DNA from: Melioribacteraceae bacterium
Lineage (GTDB): Bacteria > Bacteroidota > Ignavibacteria > Ignavibacteriales > Melioribacteraceae
Direction: 5' to 3'
DNA length: 64,000 bases
Assembly (NCBI GenBank): GCA_026417375.1
Contig: JAOADJ010000011.1
Location: 1 to 64,000 of the forward strand
Positions 56,401 to 62,645 of this stretch are shown piece after piece (the first letter of the stretch is position 1; every line of letters begins with the position of its first letter). A model generated the notes under the pieces. The model worked only from the letters and a program-made list of their open reading frames with translations. It did not search any database and was not told where the DNA came from. Made by a program: the position numbers and the translations under genes.

Positions 56401-56646
56401 TGGCCATCTCAAAATAAAAATTCAAATGCTGTTGAGTTAATTAAAAGCAAAGCGGTGGATTTAGTAATTAACATTCCTAAAAATTTTCAGGAAGAAGAAT
56501 TAACTAATGATTATTTAATCAGAAGAGCAGCAGTTGATTTTAAGATTCCATTAATTACAAACAGACAATTAGCAATGCGTTTAGCTGAATCAATTTGTTG
56601 TAAAGACCCATTAAACCTGGAAGTAAAAAGTTGGGATGAATATTAA
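53467..56646 (+). CDS. carB: Carbamoyl-phosphate synthase, large subunit
   Basis: Makes carbamoyl phosphate from bicarbonate, ammonia and 2 ATP for pyrimidine and arginine synthesis. 1059 residues, full length: first synthetase half (1-400, GSSALKIGEAGEFDYSGSQAIKAF), oligomerisation domain, second half (550-930, GSGPYRIGSSVEFDWCCVN) and the C-terminal allosteric MGS domain (about 935-1059, KFYATQGTAKFMNSNG). The two ATP-grasp domains carry FPVIIRIAYALGGLGSG and YPVLVRPSYVLSGAAM. A receiver gene follows after 38 bases. Confidence 0.98.
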   Translation: MKIKKVLIIGSSALKIGEAGEFDYSGSQAIKAFKEEGIYTVLINPNIATNQTSEHLADKVYLLPININYVEKVIAKEKPDGIVLGFGGQTALNCGLELHRKGILKKYKVEVLGTQIDAIENTEDRQLFCNKLDEINVKYPKSKAVNNIEDAISFAEEIKFPVIIRIAYALGGLGSGVCRNKIELKKLATKALNYSSQILVEEYLEGWKEIEYEVVRDKYDNCITVCNMENIDPMGIHTGESIVVAPSQTLSNDEFHLLREVAIKTIRHLGIVGECNIQYALSPTEKDYRVIEVNARLSRSSALASKATGYPLAFVAAKLALGYGLHELPNSVTRTTKAFFEPALDYIVVKVPRWDLKKFRLVKRKLGSSMKSVGEVMAIGKKFEEAIQKAMRMLDIGVEGLTASRTKVEFDELKEALEHPTEERMFAVVQALKQGYSIDWIHSLTHINKWFLYKIQNIVELEKKIEEQKVITKELLLEAKQKGFSDRQIANILGKDAHDIYLLRKKYSIHPFIQHIDTLAAEYPAKTNYLYLSYNASKHDFDFKLKNSIIILGSGPYRIGSSVEFDWCCVNTSRTLRECGVKSVMINCNPETVSTDYDESDALFFEELTTETIWEIYSSIKAKGVIVSMGGQTPNNLALKLHKVGIKILGTAPESIDRAEDRSKFSSMLDELEIGQPEWQSLTTLQDALQFANKVGYPVLVRPSYVLSGAAMAIATDDIELTKFLQKAVDVSSEHPVVISKFLVNAKELEFDAVAQNGKIICSAISEHVENAGVHSGDATLVLPAQRTYLETIRQIKEFSSLIAKSLNINGPFNIQYLAKDNNVKVIECNLRASRSFPFVSKTLKKNFIEVATKIILGQKVQPIEDITFNLDYVGVKAPEFSFTRLEGADPTTGVEMASTGEVACLGEDFNEAFLKALQSVGYKFPIKSILISSGTIESKSELLEPMKQLLKLGIKFYATQGTAKFMNSNGIPTEVVDWPSQNKNSNAVELIKSKAVDLVINIPKNFQEEELTNDYLIRRAAVDFKIPLITNRQLAMRLAESICCKDPLNLEVKSWDEY

Positions 56647-56684
56647 TTTTAAAATTTTTTATATTTAATTAACAAATCGAGGGG

Positions 56685-57074
56685 ATGTTGGAAAACTTTA
56701 AGCTTCCGGTTCTTTTAATAGTTGAAGACGACAAAGAAAATCTTAAATACTTAAAATTATTATTAAGAAATATTTTTATCATTGAAGATTGTGACAACGC
56801 AGAAGATTTTCATTCATTAATCAATTCTAAAACTATAGATATTATTTTAATGGATATTACAATTCATGGTTCAAAAGATGGATTGCAATTAACTAAAGAA
56901 ATAAAATCAAATCCCAAATTTGTTAACATACCTATAGTGGTTTTAACCGCACACGCATTTCAAAAAGATAAGTTGAACGCCACAGAAGTTGGTGTCGATA
57001 AATTTCTGACAAAACCTGTAGATGGAATTATTTTACGTAATACTCTTTTAGAGTTAGTTAAAAAAAATATTTAA
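56685..57074 (+). CDS. Single-domain response regulator (CheY-like receiver)
   Basis: 129-residue stand-alone receiver. Acidic pocket VEDDKE (13-18), phospho-acceptor D57 in ILMDITIHG, switch T88 in VLTAHAF, conserved K110 in LTKPVD. No output domain and no kinase gene beside it. It resembles the receiver at 5767-6171, and the multi-PAS hybrid kinase or the soluble kinase encoded in this window are possible partners by type only. GAGGGG lies just before the ATG. Confidence 0.9.
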   Translation: MLENFKLPVLLIVEDDKENLKYLKLLLRNIFIIEDCDNAEDFHSLINSKTIDIILMDITIHGSKDGLQLTKEIKSNPKFVNIPIVVLTAHAFQKDKLNATEVGVDKFLTKPVDGIILRNTLLELVKKNI

Positions 57075-57133
57075 AATACTTGTAACAAACAGGTTATACA
57101 TTCCGTCTAAATTTTCAAACAAACGGAGGAAGT

Positions 57134-58075
57134 ATGTATAAAAGAATATTTGTTTTACTTTTTTTTATAGGTATAAATTTATTTGCACAGGAATTAGATT
57201 CAACAGTAGCAAATGATGATTTCTTCAAAGAAAAATCAAAAAAACATTGGTGGAAAAATTGGAAAGAAGATTGGACACTTTGGGAATTAAAAGGTGTTCC
57301 ATTTATCGAAGCAAATTATGGATTTGGTTCCATTGACAACAAAAATATGAATTATGATTTTGCTAAAGTTGGAATGGCTGAATTAAAATTAGGATACTCA
57401 ACAAGAAAAAATTTTTACGACGAAAAGGTTATTAATTTTAAAGATAGATATTTTTTTATATCAAGAATTGGTTCTGATTTAGAATCAAAAAATGCAAAAT
57501 ATAATGAATTACGTTCGAGTATTTGGAGATTTGGTTTTAATAAAAGAAAGGGATATGGCTATAAATTAAATGATTTTTATCTGTTACCTTATAATTCGAG
57601 CGGGTTTGTTTGGACAGGATTAAATATGAAAGATTATCCGCCAACGATTTGGCCTGCAGTTTATCCACCTTTAGAAGGTCAACTTAAAGCAGAAAAAGAT
57701 GCTCATTTTCTTGAAAGGATAAACCAAACACTTAAATTTGGAACAATAAACGAAACAGGTATCAATTTCGATTTTGCTTCAAGTATAGGTTTAAATGTTG
57801 GATATGAAACAACAGTAGTTTTTCCAAGACATTTATTTTGGAAGCATTTGGGCAGTTTAATTATTGAATCAGCAGGGGAAGATTTATTAGGAAGATTTAT
57901 AAATGAAATTGCAGAATCTTCACCAATTTCTTTACCATTTGTTAATTTCATACTGAAAGGTGCTTATCAATATGCATTTTATACATTGAAGAAAGATAAA
58001 ATGAACTGGCCCTTTAATTCAGAAGCTCCATTAACATATGAACACTTTAAACTCGGTATTACATTTACTTTCTAA
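57134..58075 (+). CDS. Secreted or outer-membrane protein of unknown function
   Basis: 313 residues with a clear signal peptide (YKRIFVLLFFIGINLFAQE). The mature part begins with a Lys/Trp-rich segment (KKHWWKNWKEDWTLWELKG) and continues with aromatic, alternating strands (YGFGSIDNKNMNYDFAKVGMAELKLGYSTRK) and ends EHFKLGITFTF, a terminal Phe typical of outer-membrane beta barrels. No family recognised. GGAGGA lies 4 bases before the ATG. It stands alone between the receiver gene and the TerC-type gene, with a strong hairpin after it. Confidence 0.75.
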   Translation: MYKRIFVLLFFIGINLFAQELDSTVANDDFFKEKSKKHWWKNWKEDWTLWELKGVPFIEANYGFGSIDNKNMNYDFAKVGMAELKLGYSTRKNFYDEKVINFKDRYFFISRIGSDLESKNAKYNELRSSIWRFGFNKRKGYGYKLNDFYLLPYNSSGFVWTGLNMKDYPPTIWPAVYPPLEGQLKAEKDAHFLERINQTLKFGTINETGINFDFASSIGLNVGYETTVVFPRHLFWKHLGSLIIESAGEDLLGRFINEIAESSPISLPFVNFILKGAYQYAFYTLKKDKMNWPFNSEAPLTYEHFKLGITFTF

Positions 58076-58080
58076 AATTT

Positions 58081-58110
58081 ATGTCAGCTATTTTCAATAG
58101 TAGCTGACAT
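58081..58110. terminator. Hairpin after the outer-membrane protein gene
   Basis: Perfect 10-bp inverted repeat ATGTCAGCTA / TAGCTGACAT around a 10-base loop, 5 bases after the stop at 58075. No T run follows, so it may be a factor-assisted terminator or an mRNA-stabilising stem. Confidence 0.55.
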
Positions 58111-58194
58111 ATTCTTCAAAAAACACATTAAAAAATTATTTCATTTGGAATTCATTAAACTTTTTTTTTGTTGTTAAATTAAAAAAGGTGAAAA

Positions 58195-59208
58195 ATGCAA
58201 AATATTATTTTGTTTCCATTTTCAGAGTATTGGTTATTTTATCTTGGTTTTGTTTTATTTGTTATTTTTTTACTTGCTCTGGATTTAGGAGTATTTCATA
58301 AAAGTGCTCATGAAGTTTCTTTTAAAGAATCTCTTTCGTGGAGTATTGTTTGGATTTCATTAGCTCTGATTTTTAATTATTTATTATATGTTTATTCCGG
58401 TTGGAAATTTTCGACTGATGAAAAGTATTTATCTATTCCAAATTTCAATCCCGAAGTTGCATCAAAACAAGTTGCATTAGAATTTTTAACAGGGTTTATC
58501 ATTGAAAAAACTTTAGCAATTGATAACATTTTTGTTTTTGTTGTTGTATTTAATTTTTTTGCTATTCCATTAAAATATCAACACCGTGTTTTGTTTTTGG
58601 GAATTTTTGGTGCTTTAATATTCAGAACAATTTTCATTGCTTTAGGTGCAGCTTTAATTCAATATCAGTTTATTGTAATATTTTTTGGTGTGTTTTTAAT
58701 TTTAACAGGATTTAAAATTTTATTTGCACCTGAAAAACCAATTGAACCGGAGAAAAATCCAATAGTAAAATTATTTAAAAAATTTTTCCCGGTTACATCA
58801 ACAATAGAAAATCAAAAACTCTTTATTAAAAAAGATAATGTAATTTATGCAACTCCATTGATGATAGCTTTACTATTTATAGAAATTTCCGATATAATCT
58901 TTGCTGTTGATTCAGTACCTGCAATTTTTGCAATTACAAAAGAACCATTTATTGTATTTACATCAAATGTCTTTGCTATACTTGGATTGAGAGCATTATA
59001 CTTTATGCTTGCAGGTGTAGTTAATAAATTTAAGTATTTAAAATATGGATTGGGAATTGTATTAATTTTTGTCGGTTTGAAAATGGCATGGTTGAATGAA
59101 TTATTCGGCGGAAAGTTTCCAATTTCAATTTCACTAATAATAATCTCAGGTATAATTACTATTTCAATTTTGTATTCAATATTTAAAACAAGAGGAGAAA
59201 AACAATAA
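58195..59208 (+). CDS. TerC/Alx-family integral membrane protein
   Basis: 337 residues with about nine transmembrane helices. The family motifs are present: IEKTLAIDNIFVFVVVFNFF near 102 and FIEISDIIFAVDSVPAIFAITKEPFIVFTSN near 223, both with the membrane Asp residues thought to bind metal, and LRALYFMLAG. Members are linked to Mn2+ export and to tellurite or alkaline stress. The 119 bases upstream contain no recognisable yybP-ykoY manganese riboswitch. AAGGTG 5 bases before the ATG. Its stop is only 2 bases before the tRNA-Lys promoter. Confidence 0.92.
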   Translation: MQNIILFPFSEYWLFYLGFVLFVIFLLALDLGVFHKSAHEVSFKESLSWSIVWISLALIFNYLLYVYSGWKFSTDEKYLSIPNFNPEVASKQVALEFLTGFIIEKTLAIDNIFVFVVVFNFFAIPLKYQHRVLFLGIFGALIFRTIFIALGAALIQYQFIVIFFGVFLILTGFKILFAPEKPIEPEKNPIVKLFKKFFPVTSTIENQKLFIKKDNVIYATPLMIALLFIEISDIIFAVDSVPAIFAITKEPFIVFTSNVFAILGLRALYFMLAGVVNKFKYLKYGLGIVLIFVGLKMAWLNELFGGKFPISISLIIISGIITISILYSIFKTRGEKQ

Positions 59209-59209
59209 A

Positions 59210-59241
59210 TTTTGTATGCGTCGTGAAAATAATTATTTTTG
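59210..59241 (+). promoter_or_regulatory. Bacteroidota-type promoter of the tRNA-Lys gene
   Basis: TTTTG at 59210-59214, a 19-base spacer, TATTTTTG at 59234-59241: both elements match the consensus. The -7 element ends only 4 bases before the tRNA 5' end, so the transcript should begin at or very near the mature end. Confidence 0.75.
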
Positions 59242-59245
59242 CGAC

Positions 59246-59318
59246 GCACTCTTAGCTCAGTTGGTAGAGCATCTGACTCTTAATCAGCAGGTCGCGGGTT
59301 CGAATCCCGCAGAGTGCA
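59246..59318 (+). tRNA. tRNA-Lys (anticodon CTT)
   Basis: 73 bases. Acceptor stem GCACTCT pairs with AGAGTGC (59311-59317), D arm GCTC-AGTTGGTA-GAGC, anticodon loop CTCTTAA gives anticodon CTT, T arm GCGGG-TTCGAAT-CCCGC, discriminator A. CCA is not encoded. A tyrosine-recombinase gene starts 50 bases further on, so this is the probable integration site of the element on the right; the gene itself is intact. Confidence 0.95.
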
Positions 59319-59320
59319 CT
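59285..59320 (+). other. Probable attachment site (tRNA 3' half)
   Basis: Elements that use tyrosine recombinases usually integrate into the T arm and 3' end of a tRNA gene and restore it with an identical copy. The integrase gene is next to this end. No second copy of the tRNA 3' half occurs in the window, so the other boundary and the core sequence cannot be set. Confidence 0.4.
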
Positions 59321-59322
59321 AA

Positions 59323-59357
59323 AAAAGCTCGCTTTTCTTTTCGAAATCCGAGCTTTT
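59323..59357 (+). terminator. Hairpin after tRNA-Lys
   Basis: AAAAGCTCG, 17-base loop, CGAGCTTTT followed by ATTTTTT: 9-bp stem with a T-rich tail. It sits between the tRNA and the convergent integrase stop. Confidence 0.7.
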
Positions 59358-59367
59358 ATTTTTTCCC

Positions 59368-60417
59368 TTAACCTACAAGTCTTTTATTGTCCCTAAAATT
59401 GTCCCTAAATATCCCTCGCGAATTCAACTCTTCCTTTATCTTCTTAACATTTATTGCCGCATAATAATTTATTGTCGTTTGTATATTACTATGATCAGCC
59501 AACGCTTTTACTGTATGTATCGGTATTCCATTCTCCAATAACTTTGTTATAAATGTTTTTCTCAACTGATGCATTGTATATTTTTTACTTATACTATTTG
59601 TACTCAATAAACTTTTTTGTACTCTTAAAAAAAACTTCAATCCATTATTACTATACCTAAATATTTTCCCCTCTTTTTTAATTCCTATCTCTTTTAACAA
59701 ATAAATCAAATCATCTGTCAATGGAAAGAAAAATTCTTTATCCCTCTTAATATTTGGTGCAACTATAAAACCATTTTCCCAATCAACATTTTCCCATTTC
59801 AATTCTAACGCTGTTGATATTCTAAAACCAGTAATCAACAAAAACATTATTAAATGATACTGTTCCTTTTTCTCCTTTAACTTCAAAAAATCTAATATTA
59901 CTTTTAAATCACCATCATCTATACTTTCAGGTGGCTTTAATTTTCTCTTAATAACTTTAATTGGATTTTCTTTTGTATAATTTAACTCAATAAAAAAATT
60001 AAATATTGAATGTAAGTGTGCTGTATAAATTCCTTGCGTATTCGAACTCAAATTATTTTCACTAAAATATTTTAACATCTTTCTATAATCTAAATTACCA
60101 TAACTAGAAATATTTTTATCACCACTTACATCAATTAAAATTTCACAAGCTCTTTTACACAAACTAATAGTTTTTGTTTTTAACTTCTTCGTTGCTATAA
60201 ATTCCTCTAAACCAACACTTAATAATTTCTCTTTAGAACTAGTAACAAATTTTTCTTTAATATCATTTGTTGAATTAAATTCCTTTAATAATTTCCTAGC
60301 TTCTATCCATCCATCTCTTGTTGCATTTATCTTTGTCGAAAACTCTTTATACTTCCCCTCAATCTTATCATAATACTTTATCCAAAGTATATTTCCTCTC
60401 TTTTTTAAGAAAGCCAT
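59368..60417 (-). CDS. Tyrosine recombinase / integrase
   Basis: 349 residues. N-terminal Arm-binding region (1-60, IKYYDKIEGKYKEFSTKI), core-binding SAM-like domain (70-160) and catalytic domain with R199 (TGFRIST), H283 and R286 (HQLRKTF), H309 (LADHSNIQTT) and nucleophile Tyr at 318 or 319 (NYYAA). The catalytic Lys may be K224. It reads toward the tRNA-Lys gene, the common arrangement for tRNA-borne elements. Codon choice (more C-ending codons, e.g. in 59600-60300) differs from the left part of the window. Confidence 0.95.
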   Translation of the reverse strand: MAFLKKRGNILWIKYYDKIEGKYKEFSTKINATRDGWIEARKLLKEFNSTNDIKEKFVTSSKEKLLSVGLEEFIATKKLKTKTISLCKRACEILIDVSGDKNISSYGNLDYRKMLKYFSENNLSSNTQGIYTAHLHSIFNFFIELNYTKENPIKVIKRKLKPPESIDDGDLKVILDFLKLKEKKEQYHLIMFLLITGFRISTALELKWENVDWENGFIVAPNIKRDKEFFFPLTDDLIYLLKEIGIKKEGKIFRYSNNGLKFFLRVQKSLLSTNSISKKYTMHQLRKTFITKLLENGIPIHTVKALADHSNIQTTINYYAAINVKKIKEELNSRGIFRDNFRDNKRLVG

Positions 60418-60435
60418 TAGCCCTCCAAATTTTTT

Positions 60436-61128
60436 TTATTCCTTTTTTCCAGAGAGATCATTTTTATATACATTCCTTTGTATTCTTACCACAGGCATTA
60501 TTATCTCAATATCTTCTTTTTTAATTGTTATCGGTTCATATAAAAAATTATCACTATCTAACTGAATATAATCATCAGGCAATACTCTATACCTTTTTAT
60601 TAATTGCTCCCCAGTTTTTAACCGTGTTGCTACTATACAACCCTTATAAAGACTTTTATCACTATCTACCAAAACAATATCCCCATCTTCAATAGTTGGG
60701 TGCATACTATCACCTTTAACCATTAACGCCATACACCCATCTTTTTTCCTATAATTGAAAGTAACCCTTTCAACTACATTATCACTAAAGAATTCAATCA
60801 TACTTCCGGCACTTAAATAATGAACCAAAGGAAATTCATAACCACTTCTTGTTTTTTCAATCTCATCATAAACTTCATCAACAATTCTTTGTTTTTTATT
60901 ATTTCCAGTAAGAATATATTCTACATCAGCACCAAGCTCGCTTAACTTCTTTAATATTTGTCCACCCGGATATGATTTGCCCACTAAATACTGTTGCAAA
61001 GTTTGTTGCGTCATTCCAAGTTCTTCAGCTAACTTTTTACTAAAACCATATTTTGATTTCGCAAACTCTTTGATCCTCTCCCCAATAGCTTTTTTAATTA
61101 TCTCATCATTTTGTAAGCTTTTTTTCAT
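60436..61128 (-). CDS. CI/LexA-like repressor with S24 self-cleavage domain
   Basis: 230 residues. An N-terminal helix-turn-helix (FSKKLAEELGMTQQTLQQYLVGKSYP, 29-54) is followed by a linker and a peptidase S24 domain: cleavage bond A107-G108 (YLSAGSM), nucleophile S141 (VKGDSMHPTIEDGD) and general base K178 (QLIKRYRV). This is the set needed for RecA-stimulated autocleavage, so the element is probably induced by DNA damage. Divergent from the small regulators at 61281 and 61525, with a 12-bp inverted repeat pair in between. Confidence 0.93.
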   Translation of the reverse strand: MKKSLQNDEIIKKAIGERIKEFAKSKYGFSKKLAEELGMTQQTLQQYLVGKSYPGGQILKKLSELGADVEYILTGNNKKQRIVDEVYDEIEKTRSGYEFPLVHYLSAGSMIEFFSDNVVERVTFNYRKKDGCMALMVKGDSMHPTIEDGDIVLVDSDKSLYKGCIVATRLKTGEQLIKRYRVLPDDYIQLDSDNFLYEPITIKKEDIEIIMPVVRIQRNVYKNDLSGKKE

Positions 61129-61183
61129 AACTATTCTTTCTTTTTATTAAAAAATTATTTTTTATTTGACATAAATTAAAATA

Positions 61184-61246
61184 TTTACTTATTTTTATAT
61201 CGTAATTATTATTCATTAATAATTCTACATAACTAAAATAAGTAAA
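61184..61246. promoter_or_regulatory. Divergent promoter region with inverted-repeat pair
   Basis: TTTACTTATTTT (61184-61195) and its exact reverse complement AAAATAAGTAAA (61235-61246) lie 39 bases apart between the repressor gene and the rightward genes. They are candidate repressor operators. TTGACA at 61166-61171 may be a -35 of the rightward promoter, but no good -10 follows at 17 bases. Confidence 0.4.
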
Positions 61247-61280
61247 ATTATGTTACTAAGCAACTTTTATGGGGAAAATT

Positions 61281-61535
61281 ATGAATAATTCTAAAAATAA
61301 CTTTCAGAATACCTACATCTCATCAAATTCTGAAATCAAAGGAAATTCACTTAATTTTTTACATGAGAATAATTCCATCAGCCAATCCAAAACAAATGGT
61401 CCTTTCAAAAACATTAATATCCAAATTCCTACAGCCATTCTAAACAAAATTAAAATTCTTGCTATTGAAAAAGACCTTTACCTAAAAGACTATATCGTTC
61501 AGATTCTTGAAAAGGAGATTACCAATGCTAAATGA
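61281..61535 (+). CDS. Ribbon-helix-helix-like small regulator
   Basis: 84 residues. The N-terminal half is Asn/Ser-rich and probably disordered; the C-terminal half (FKNINIQIPTAILNKIKILAIEKDLYLKDYIVQILEKEI) has the beta-strand and two helices of an Arc/CopG/ParG-type fold. An in-frame ATG at 61269 would add four residues; 61281 has GGGGA about 7 bases upstream. It overlaps the next gene by 11 bases and is likely an element regulator or partition-type protein. Confidence 0.65.
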   Translation: MNNSKNNFQNTYISSNSEIKGNSLNFLHENNSISQSKTNGPFKNINIQIPTAILNKIKILAIEKDLYLKDYIVQILEKEITNAK

Positions 61536-61767
61536 AGATGAAAATAATAAAGCAGTCAATAAAACAAATAAAAATATTCCAGAACTTTTATCAATCCACC
61601 AAGCCGCAAAAATAACTGGCATTGGTAGAAACAACCTTGCATTTCTTATAAAACATTGCAATATGCCCGTTGTAAAAATTCCCGGCTATTCTCGTATTAA
61701 AATTCACTATTCAGACTTATTAGAATTTATCAACTCAAACAAATTTCTCTATAAGTCAAAATTGTAA
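61525..61767 (+). CDS. Excisionase-like helix-turn-helix protein
   Basis: 80 residues from the ATG at 61525, with AAAGGAG 7 bases upstream; an in-frame ATG at 61507 lies inside the previous gene. The LLSIHQAAKITGIGRNNLAFLIKHCNMPVVKIPGYSRIKIHYSDLLEFIN stretch is a winged MerR/Xis-type HTH. In this setting it is probably the recombination directionality factor that works with the integrase; a transcriptional role is the alternative. Confidence 0.75.
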   Translation: MLNEDENNKAVNKTNKNIPELLSIHQAAKITGIGRNNLAFLIKHCNMPVVKIPGYSRIKIHYSDLLEFINSNKFLYKSKL

Positions 61768-62005
61768 TTATTCACAAATTTTTATTTGTAAAAAAAATAA
61801 TTTAATAACTTTAATTTTTTTGGTAACCAATTAAAAGTTAAATTCTTAGTAACTTATAATATTATATTTTTTTTACTATATTCAGCATGATAACAATAAA
61901 TTCTTTCTTTTTTATCCAAAGTTATATGTTTAAAAAAATAGTTTTATTTAATTATAAAATAATTATTTTTAAAAAGGGTTTAATTACAAAATATTTTATT
62001 TATTA
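61768..62005 (+). other. Very AT-rich gap with no supported gene
   Basis: 238 bases, almost pure A and T. A short ACAAAT-TTTT-ATTTGT hairpin lies at 61774-61789 and a TTATCCAAA resembling a DnaA box near 61914. Neither is enough to call a function. It probably carries the promoter of the genes to the right. Confidence 0.3.
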
Positions 62006-62638
62006 ATGAGTCTCCCTAATGATAAGTTACCAGTCAAAGTCTATATAAATCGAATTTTCGATTGGTTCATTAATGGTATTTATTATTTCCTATCTCTATT
62101 TGTAATTATTATAACCATATTATATTTATTAGGTGTGATAAAAATATTTTCGAACTATATTCCAAATATTTTTTCTATCATCGGCTTAATTATTCTATTC
62201 TTTGTTTTTGTTTTTGATACTAAAATAATCCCAGAAAAAAAGACGAATCCTTTTCTTGTATGGTTAAAAAAAATCCCTAAACGAAAAATCAATGATATTT
62301 TTGTGGAAAGTTGTAATATTGAATTTAGTGCAGATATAAAAGTTTATCCAATTGTTGAACATAATGAAAATGCATCATTAGAAAGCAAAGTAAACTTTCT
62401 TTTACGTCAATTTAAAGATCTTTCTAGAACCCAAAATGATTTATTACAAAAATATGATAGTATAAATTCTGTTATATACTCTATAAAAAATGAAATTGAA
62501 GGGAAAATAGAATATATTAATTCAAATAACATTAATTTATTCTCAAATTTTATATTTTCATCTTACGATAAACATATTTTTGCATTCATATTAAATTTTT
62601 GTGCTCTTATTTTACAAATTATATTAAAGAATAATTGA
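62006..62638 (+). CDS. Membrane protein of unknown function
   Basis: 210 residues: two N-terminal transmembrane helices (about 23-45 and 51-70), a cytoplasmic region with basic stretches (KKIPKRKINDIFVE), a probable coiled coil (about 125-175, SKVNFLLRQFKDLSRTQNDLLQKY) and a third hydrophobic helix at the C-terminus (191-207). No family recognised. It ends 7 bases before the methyltransferase start, so both are likely in one transcript, which suggests an accessory to the modification gene or a separate defence component. Confidence 0.65.
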   Translation: MSLPNDKLPVKVYINRIFDWFINGIYYFLSLFVIIITILYLLGVIKIFSNYIPNIFSIIGLIILFFVFVFDTKIIPEKKTNPFLVWLKKIPKRKINDIFVESCNIEFSADIKVYPIVEHNENASLESKVNFLLRQFKDLSRTQNDLLQKYDSINSVIYSIKNEIEGKIEYINSNNINLFSNFIFSSYDKHIFAFILNFCALILQIILKNN

Positions 62639-62645
62639 CACTACT

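Noticed and set aside
58111-58194. Possible yybP-ykoY manganese riboswitch before the TerC-type gene
   Set aside because: The stretch is short and AT-rich, with none of the conserved loops; only the hairpin that ends the previous gene is present.
61900-61930. DnaA-box-like TTATCCAAA in the AT-rich gap, hinting at an origin
   Set aside because: A single one-mismatch box in nearly pure AT sequence is expected by chance, and no replication gene is nearby.
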